From the NCBI GenBank assembly GCA_022774755.1, contig JALFLK010000029.1:1-64000 (forward strand): a stretch of DNA of 64,000 nt, read 5' to 3'. Below, piece by piece: positions 58,940-64,000 of this stretch. The notes under the pieces were generated by a model. It was given only the letters and a program-made list of their open reading frames with translations, had not been told where the DNA came from and made no database searches. The stretch is from a bacterium. GTDB lineage: Bacteria; Bacillota; Clostridia; Oscillospirales; Acutalibacteraceae. How positions within the stretch are numbered: the first letter of the stretch is position 1; each line of letters opens with the position of its first letter. The translations under genes and the position numbers were made by a program.

Positions 58940-61900
58940 CTATTTAGCCACCACATTTTGGTCGCCGAGCTGATATTTTAATTCTTTAATCATAACGCTG
59001 TTAATGTCAACCCACATATTCCTTGGAGCTCTCACCTGGCGTTTTTCATCGGAAAGGTAAAAAATAACCGGTGTTGAACCTTCAAAAATATCAAGCACAC
59101 GCTTTGCCCGGTAAAAATCCTCCGATTCAAGGCTGTGAACCTTAATATAAAGCGCACCGGGGTTTTGTAATGGATTAGGAATTTTATTGCTGTTGCCGGT
59201 GCCGTTTTCCCGGATACTCCTGTTATGCCCATTGTTACTCTCTCCGCGAGGGGTATTATGGGAATTAAGGGTTTCGGGCTTTGAATTTTTATCCACGGCT
59301 TTAATGCTTTCGCAGACAAGCTTTGGGTCTTCGTCCTCTTTTTTATTGACAACAGCCTCGGTATATACAACCTGACCGTTTCTGACTGCCAATGAATAAC
59401 GCTCAAAAGCATTCGGGAAAACAAGCATTTCAATTACGCCGTACCTGTCCTCCAAATTAACAAAAGCCATCATTTTATTATTCTTTGTAACCTGAGTTTT
59501 TACATGAGATATAATTCCCAGAATTCTCACCTTTTGACCGTCTTTATAGCCTGTATGTGAGTCCTCGTTTAATATATCTCCGATTCTGTCTGCCTTGACG
59601 GCTTTGGCGTAATCGGCATAATCGTCAAGAGGATGACCGCTCAGGTACATTCCGGCAACCTCGTTTTCCATATACAAAAGCTCGGAGCGTGAAAATTCCT
59701 CCAGTACAGGCATTTGAGGCTCGGAACTTTCCATTGCGTCTGAGTCCATATCAAAAAGCGATATTTGTCCTACGCCGTTTTTTCGGCTTTCAAATGTAAT
59801 GCTGTCCAACACCGTTTTGGAAACAGCAAGCATCTGCCGTCTGTTTGCACCTAATCCGTCCAATGCTCCGCATTTTATCAGGCTTTCCAAAGCTCTTGAA
59901 TTCATATTTTTGCTGTACATTCTTTGGCAAAAATCATACAAAGAGCGAAAGGCACCATTCTCCCTCTCTGCAATAATGCAGTCAATAAACTGTCTGCCCA
60001 GATTTTTAATCGCAAGAAGTCCGAATCTGATGTCATTTCCCGACACCGTAAAGCTGTAACTGCTTTCGTTAATATGGGGCGGAAGTATGCGTATACCCAT
60101 ACGCTGACATTCGTTAATATATCCTGCCATTTTGTTCTGATTATCAAGCACGCTTGTAAGCAGAGAAGCCATATATTCCTTGGGATAGTGACATTTAAGC
60201 CACGCTGTTCTGTAAGAAATAATCGCATATGCCGTGGCGTGGGATTTATTAAAGGCATAGGAAGCAAAGCTTTCCATTTCGTCATATACGGACATTGCCG
60301 TCTTGCGGTTTACTCCGTTTCGCAGACATCCGGGAACGATTACCTTTCCGTTTTCGTCAGTTAAGCCCTCAATAAAAATCTGCCGTTCCTTTTCCATAAC
60401 GTCGTGCTTTTTCTTGCTCATTGCACGGCGTACAATATCCGCCCTGCCGAGGGAATAGCCTGCAAGAGTGCGGAAAATCTGCATTACCTGCTCCTGATAT
60501 ACTATACAGCCGTAGGTTACGTCAAGTATATTTTTGAGCAAAGGATGCTTGTATTTCACAAGACCGGGATTGTGCCTGTTTTCAATGTATTTAGGTATGC
60601 TGTCCATAGGTCCCGGTCGGTAAAGGGAAATTACGGCGATTAAATCCTCAAGGCACACGGGCTTTAGCTGGGTTAAAACATTTTTCATACCCTGGCTCTC
60701 AAACTGGAATACACCCTCGGAATTCCCCTGGGACATCATATTGAAGACAGCCTCATCATCGTAACGGATATCCTCTTCAGAAAAGTCGGGATTTGCTTTT
60801 TTTATCAGCTTTTCAGCGTCGTCAATTACCGTCAGATTGCGCAAACCGAGAAAATCCATTTTAAGCAGTCCCAGTTCTTCAAGGGTTGTCATTGTAAACT
60901 GGGTTACCACATTGTCGTCATTCTTTGAAAGAGGGACATAATCGCTTACGGGCTGTTCGGTAATTACAACGCCTGCGGCGTGCATTGTTGCGTGGCGGGG
61001 CATTCCCTCAATGCTCATTGCAAGGTCAAGGAGATTTTTGACCTGAGGGTCGTTGACATACAGCTCTTTAAGCTCGGGAGAAAGCTCCAGCGCCTTTTTT
61101 ATGGTCATTTTTATATCAAAAGGTACAAGCTTTGCGATTTTGTCTACCGTTCCGTAGGGCATACCTAACGCTCTGCCTACATCACGGATTGAGCCTCGTG
61201 CCGCCATAGTTCCGAAAGCGATAATCTGGACAACATGGTCACTGCCGTACTTTCGGATAACATAGTCTATAACCTCTCCCCTGCGTTCCTTGCAAAAGTC
61301 GATATCGAAGTCAGGCATACTGACTCTTTCGGGGTTTAAAAAACGCTCAAAAAGAAGATTATACTTAATTGGGTCAACATCGGTTATGCCTATGCAGTAA
61401 GCGCACAAACTGCCTGCACCCGAACCTCTGCCGGGGCCTACCGGAATATCGACGCTTTTGGCATACTGAACAAAGTCGTTTACAATCAGGTAATAATCAA
61501 CAAAACCCATTCTTTTGATTGTAGAAAGCTCGTATTCCAGCCTGTCTGTAACATCTTTGGAGGGATTTTCTCCGTAGTGCTTATACAGCCCCCTGTAACA
61601 TTGAGCTTTAAAATATTCAAAATGATCCTGATTATCGGGCACATCAAAATGAGGGAGCTTTCTTACTCCGAACTCAAACTCCACATTGCACCTGTCGGCA
61701 ATAAGCTGAGTATTGTCAATTGCCTGAGGAACATTTTTAAACAGCGCCCTCATTTCTTCTTCCGATTTAAGATAAAATTCCTCGGTCTTAAACTCCATCT
61801 TGTTTTCGTCGTTTACCGTGCGGTTAGTCTGAATACAGAGAAGTATTCTGTGGGTATTTGAATCGGATTTTTCTATATAGTGGCTGTCGTTTGTAGCAAC

Positions 61901-62500
61901 CAGGGGAATTCCCGTTTCTTCCGAAATTCTTAAAATCTGCGGATTTACTTTCAGCTGTTCTTCTATACCGTGATTCTGAAGTTCAAGGAAAAAGTTATCT
62001 TTACCGAATAAATCCCTGTATAAAATCGCCTTTTCCTTAGCCTTTTGATAATTGTCTTTGAGCAGATTCTGGGGAATTTCTCCTGCAAGGCATGCTGAAA
62101 GGCAGATAAGTCCGTCGTGATACTCCTTTAAAAGCTCGTCGTCAATTCTCGGTTTGTTGTAAAAGCCCTCGGTAAATCCCTTTGAAACAAGCTTAATCAG
62201 GTTTTGATAACCTTGATTATTCTCGCAAAGAAGTATCATATGATAATATTCACGGTCAAGCTCAAAGGTTTTGTCAAATCGGGTTCTGGGGGCAACATAA
62301 ACCTCACAACCGATAATCGGCTTAATACCGCACTTTTTACATTCACGGTAAAAATCAATAACACCGTACATTACGCCGTGATCGGTTATTGCAAGGGCAT
62401 TTTGTCCCAGGTTTTTTGCGGCATAAGGAAGCCTGCTTATACGGCAGGCGCCGTCAAGCAAGCTGTATTCGCTGTGAACATGTAGGTTTACAAAGGACAT
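58940..62500 (-). CDS. dnaE: DNA polymerase III subunit alpha
   Basis: NLHVHSEYSLLDGA PHP domain; GPGRGSGAGSL; PDFDIDFCKERR. Confidence 0.98.
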   Translation of the reverse strand: MSFVNLHVHSEYSLLDGACRISRLPYAAKNLGQNALAITDHGVMYGVIDFYRECKKCGIKPIIGCEVYVAPRTRFDKTFELDREYYHMILLCENNQGYQNLIKLVSKGFTEGFYNKPRIDDELLKEYHDGLICLSACLAGEIPQNLLKDNYQKAKEKAILYRDLFGKDNFFLELQNHGIEEQLKVNPQILRISEETGIPLVATNDSHYIEKSDSNTHRILLCIQTNRTVNDENKMEFKTEEFYLKSEEEMRALFKNVPQAIDNTQLIADRCNVEFEFGVRKLPHFDVPDNQDHFEYFKAQCYRGLYKHYGENPSKDVTDRLEYELSTIKRMGFVDYYLIVNDFVQYAKSVDIPVGPGRGSGAGSLCAYCIGITDVDPIKYNLLFERFLNPERVSMPDFDIDFCKERRGEVIDYVIRKYGSDHVVQIIAFGTMAARGSIRDVGRALGMPYGTVDKIAKLVPFDIKMTIKKALELSPELKELYVNDPQVKNLLDLAMSIEGMPRHATMHAAGVVITEQPVSDYVPLSKNDDNVVTQFTMTTLEELGLLKMDFLGLRNLTVIDDAEKLIKKANPDFSEEDIRYDDEAVFNMMSQGNSEGVFQFESQGMKNVLTQLKPVCLEDLIAVISLYRPGPMDSIPKYIENRHNPGLVKYKHPLLKNILDVTYGCIVYQEQVMQIFRTLAGYSLGRADIVRRAMSKKKHDVMEKERQIFIEGLTDENGKVIVPGCLRNGVNRKTAMSVYDEMESFASYAFNKSHATAYAIISYRTAWLKCHYPKEYMASLLTSVLDNQNKMAGYINECQRMGIRILPPHINESSYSFTVSGNDIRFGLLAIKNLGRQFIDCIIAERENGAFRSLYDFCQRMYSKNMNSRALESLIKCGALDGLGANRRQMLAVSKTVLDSITFESRKNGVGQISLFDMDSDAMESSEPQMPVLEEFSRSELLYMENEVAGMYLSGHPLDDYADYAKAVKADRIGDILNEDSHTGYKDGQKVRILGIISHVKTQVTKNNKMMAFVNLEDRYGVIEMLVFPNAFERYSLAVRNGQVVYTEAVVNKKEDEDPKLVCESIKAVDKNSKPETLNSHNTPRGESNNGHNRSIRENGTGNSNKIPNPLQNPGALYIKVHSLESEDFYRAKRVLDIFEGSTPVIFYLSDEKRQVRAPRNMWVDINSVMIKELKYQLGDQNVVAK

Positions 62501-62521
62501 CTAAATCACCGCAGTTTCATT

Positions 62522-63733
62522 TTATTCCGTAACCTTTGCGTTTACGGCTCCGTCGCTTAGAGTAAGCGTAAGCAAATCGCCTTGTTTTAATTCCTTAACA
62601 GAAGATACCATATTGTCGTCCTTTTGTATAAGGCCGTAGCCTCTTTTTAACACCGACAAAGGGTTAAGGGCTTCAAGGTGCGAAGCGGCGGAGCTTAATT
62701 TATTGGTATAGCTGTTAATGCTTTCGGCGGAATAAGCCGACAGCTTTTCTTTTGCAACTGACAGCTTTTTTTGGCAGTCTGAAAAAACAGCCGAAAATCT
62801 CTTTGGATTAAGCGAAGCCGAATAAAGGCTTAAATCGCTTTTACATCTGTTTAGCTTAGCTTCTGCAAGGGAAGATAAATACTGATGCTGTGATGCGTAA
62901 TAGGATAAAAGCTCCTTTTTATCGGGCACAGCAAGCTCAGCGGCGGCTGACGGCGTGGGAGCACGCAAATCCGACACAAAATCGCAGATTGTAAAATCGG
63001 TTTCGTGACCTACCGCAGAAATAACCGGTGTCTTGCAGGCAAATATTGCGTCAGCCAAAGCTTCGCTGTTAAACGCCCACAAATCTTCTATTGAACCGCC
63101 TCCTCTGCCGATAATAATTACATCGGCAAGGTGGTTTTCGTCCATTTTTTTAAGGGCGGAAACAAGCTGTTGCGGTGCGCTGTCACCCTGAACAAGAACA
63201 GGTGCCATTACGATATTGATACCGGAAAAACGCCTTGTAAGTATCGTCTTAATATCCTGCACCGCCGCACCTGTGGGAGATGTAATAACTCCCACGGTTT
63301 TGGGGAATTTGGGTATCGGCTTTTTTCTTTCTTTATCAAAATATCCTTTTTTATCAAGCTTATCTTTTAGCTGTTCATAAGCAAGCGCCAAAGCTCCTAC
63401 ACCGTCGGGCTGCATTGTTTCGATATACAGCTGGTACTGCCCCGTTGGCTCGTAAACTGTTACTCTTCCGCAGACAATAACCTTCATTCCGTTTTGGGGA
63501 GCAAATTGCAGTCTTTTGGCATTGCCTGCAAACATAACAGCTTTGATAACGGACTTTTCATCCTTTAAAGAGAGATAAATATGTCCGCTTTTGTAATGGT
63601 CAACAAGGTTGGAGATTTCTCCCGTAACAAACACGGCGTTTAAGTTCATATCTCCGTCTAAAAGGGATTTCACATAATAATTAAGCTGTGATACCGTTAT
63701 CGTCTTCGGAGTATTAAATTGAGGATTTATCAT
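62522..63733 (-). CDS. xseA: Exodeoxyribonuclease VII large subunit
   Basis: FVTGEISNLVDHYKSGHIYLSLKDE; GRGGGSIEDLWAFNSE. Confidence 0.97.
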   Translation of the reverse strand: MINPQFNTPKTITVSQLNYYVKSLLDGDMNLNAVFVTGEISNLVDHYKSGHIYLSLKDEKSVIKAVMFAGNAKRLQFAPQNGMKVIVCGRVTVYEPTGQYQLYIETMQPDGVGALALAYEQLKDKLDKKGYFDKERKKPIPKFPKTVGVITSPTGAAVQDIKTILTRRFSGINIVMAPVLVQGDSAPQQLVSALKKMDENHLADVIIIGRGGGSIEDLWAFNSEALADAIFACKTPVISAVGHETDFTICDFVSDLRAPTPSAAAELAVPDKKELLSYYASQHQYLSSLAEAKLNRCKSDLSLYSASLNPKRFSAVFSDCQKKLSVAKEKLSAYSAESINSYTNKLSSAASHLEALNPLSVLKRGYGLIQKDDNMVSSVKELKQGDLLTLTLSDGAVNAKVTE

Positions 63734-64000
63734 CTATATCACTTCTGTATGCAAGGTATGCAATTCCTGCGGCATTATCGCAGGAATACTCGGGCTGAGC
63801 GAAAACGCAGTCGAATTTTTTAGACAGGTTTTCTCTGATTATCAAATCGGACATAACTCCGCCGGCGTAAACCACCGGAGCACCCTTGTGGATTTCAAGC
63901 ATAAATTCTGTCATAGCCGAGATGGTTTCTTCAATGAATTTAAGGCAGTAATTTGCAACATATTCTTTTGGTTTTCCGCCTTCAAAAAGCTTTTGACATT
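63714..64000 (-). CDS. TsaD/Kae1-like family protein, C-terminal part (runs off right edge)
   Basis: PVVYAGGVMSDLIIRENL...FAQPEYSCDNAAGIAYLAY. Confidence 0.65.
   Translation of the reverse strand, partial: CQKLFEGGKPKEYVANYCLKFIEETISAMTEFMLEIHKGAPVVYAGGVMSDLIIRENLSKKFDCVFAQPEYSCDNAAGIAYLAYRSDIDDKSSI

Overview
Chromosomal segment of a spore-forming Firmicute (spoIIR present; Clostridia-like). About 1-25.1 kb is a tandem array of three related integrative/mobilizable elements (A truncated by the window edge, B ~4313-15696, C ~15686-25128) stacked at the 3' end of guaA. An 11-bp core, ATTCCCACTCG, recurs at 4313, 15686 and 25118. Each element has the backbone (TnpV)-(MobV relaxase)-RepA-like ATPase-MobC-like-tyrosine integrase-Xis-like HTH // XRE regulator, plus variable cargo. 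About 25-64 kb is mostly housekeeping: guaA-purA-purB-purF-purC, tRNA-Leu(CAA), trmO-like, pyrB, addAB, spoIIR, ispE, nadE, a probable 6S RNA, gpsA, groESL with CIRCE, a TrpXYZ-like ABC transporter, dnaE and xseA. The most striking find is in element C: two adjacent genes each fuse an apparently dead DNA-motor domain to an intact Mrr-type nuclease. One motor is RuvB-like (Walker A, Walker B and arginine finger lost). The other is FtsK-like (gamma domain moved to the N-terminus, Walker A and B lost). I propose this pair as a candidate undescribed defence or element-maintenance system. Other notable signals are a tandem covarying three-way-junction motif in element B, element-specific paired 8-bp arm repeats next to each att site, an R-M cluster with two m5C methyltransferases, and two HEPN-like (RNxxxH) cargo proteins. 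All homology calls are by eye from recalled family motifs; no search was run.
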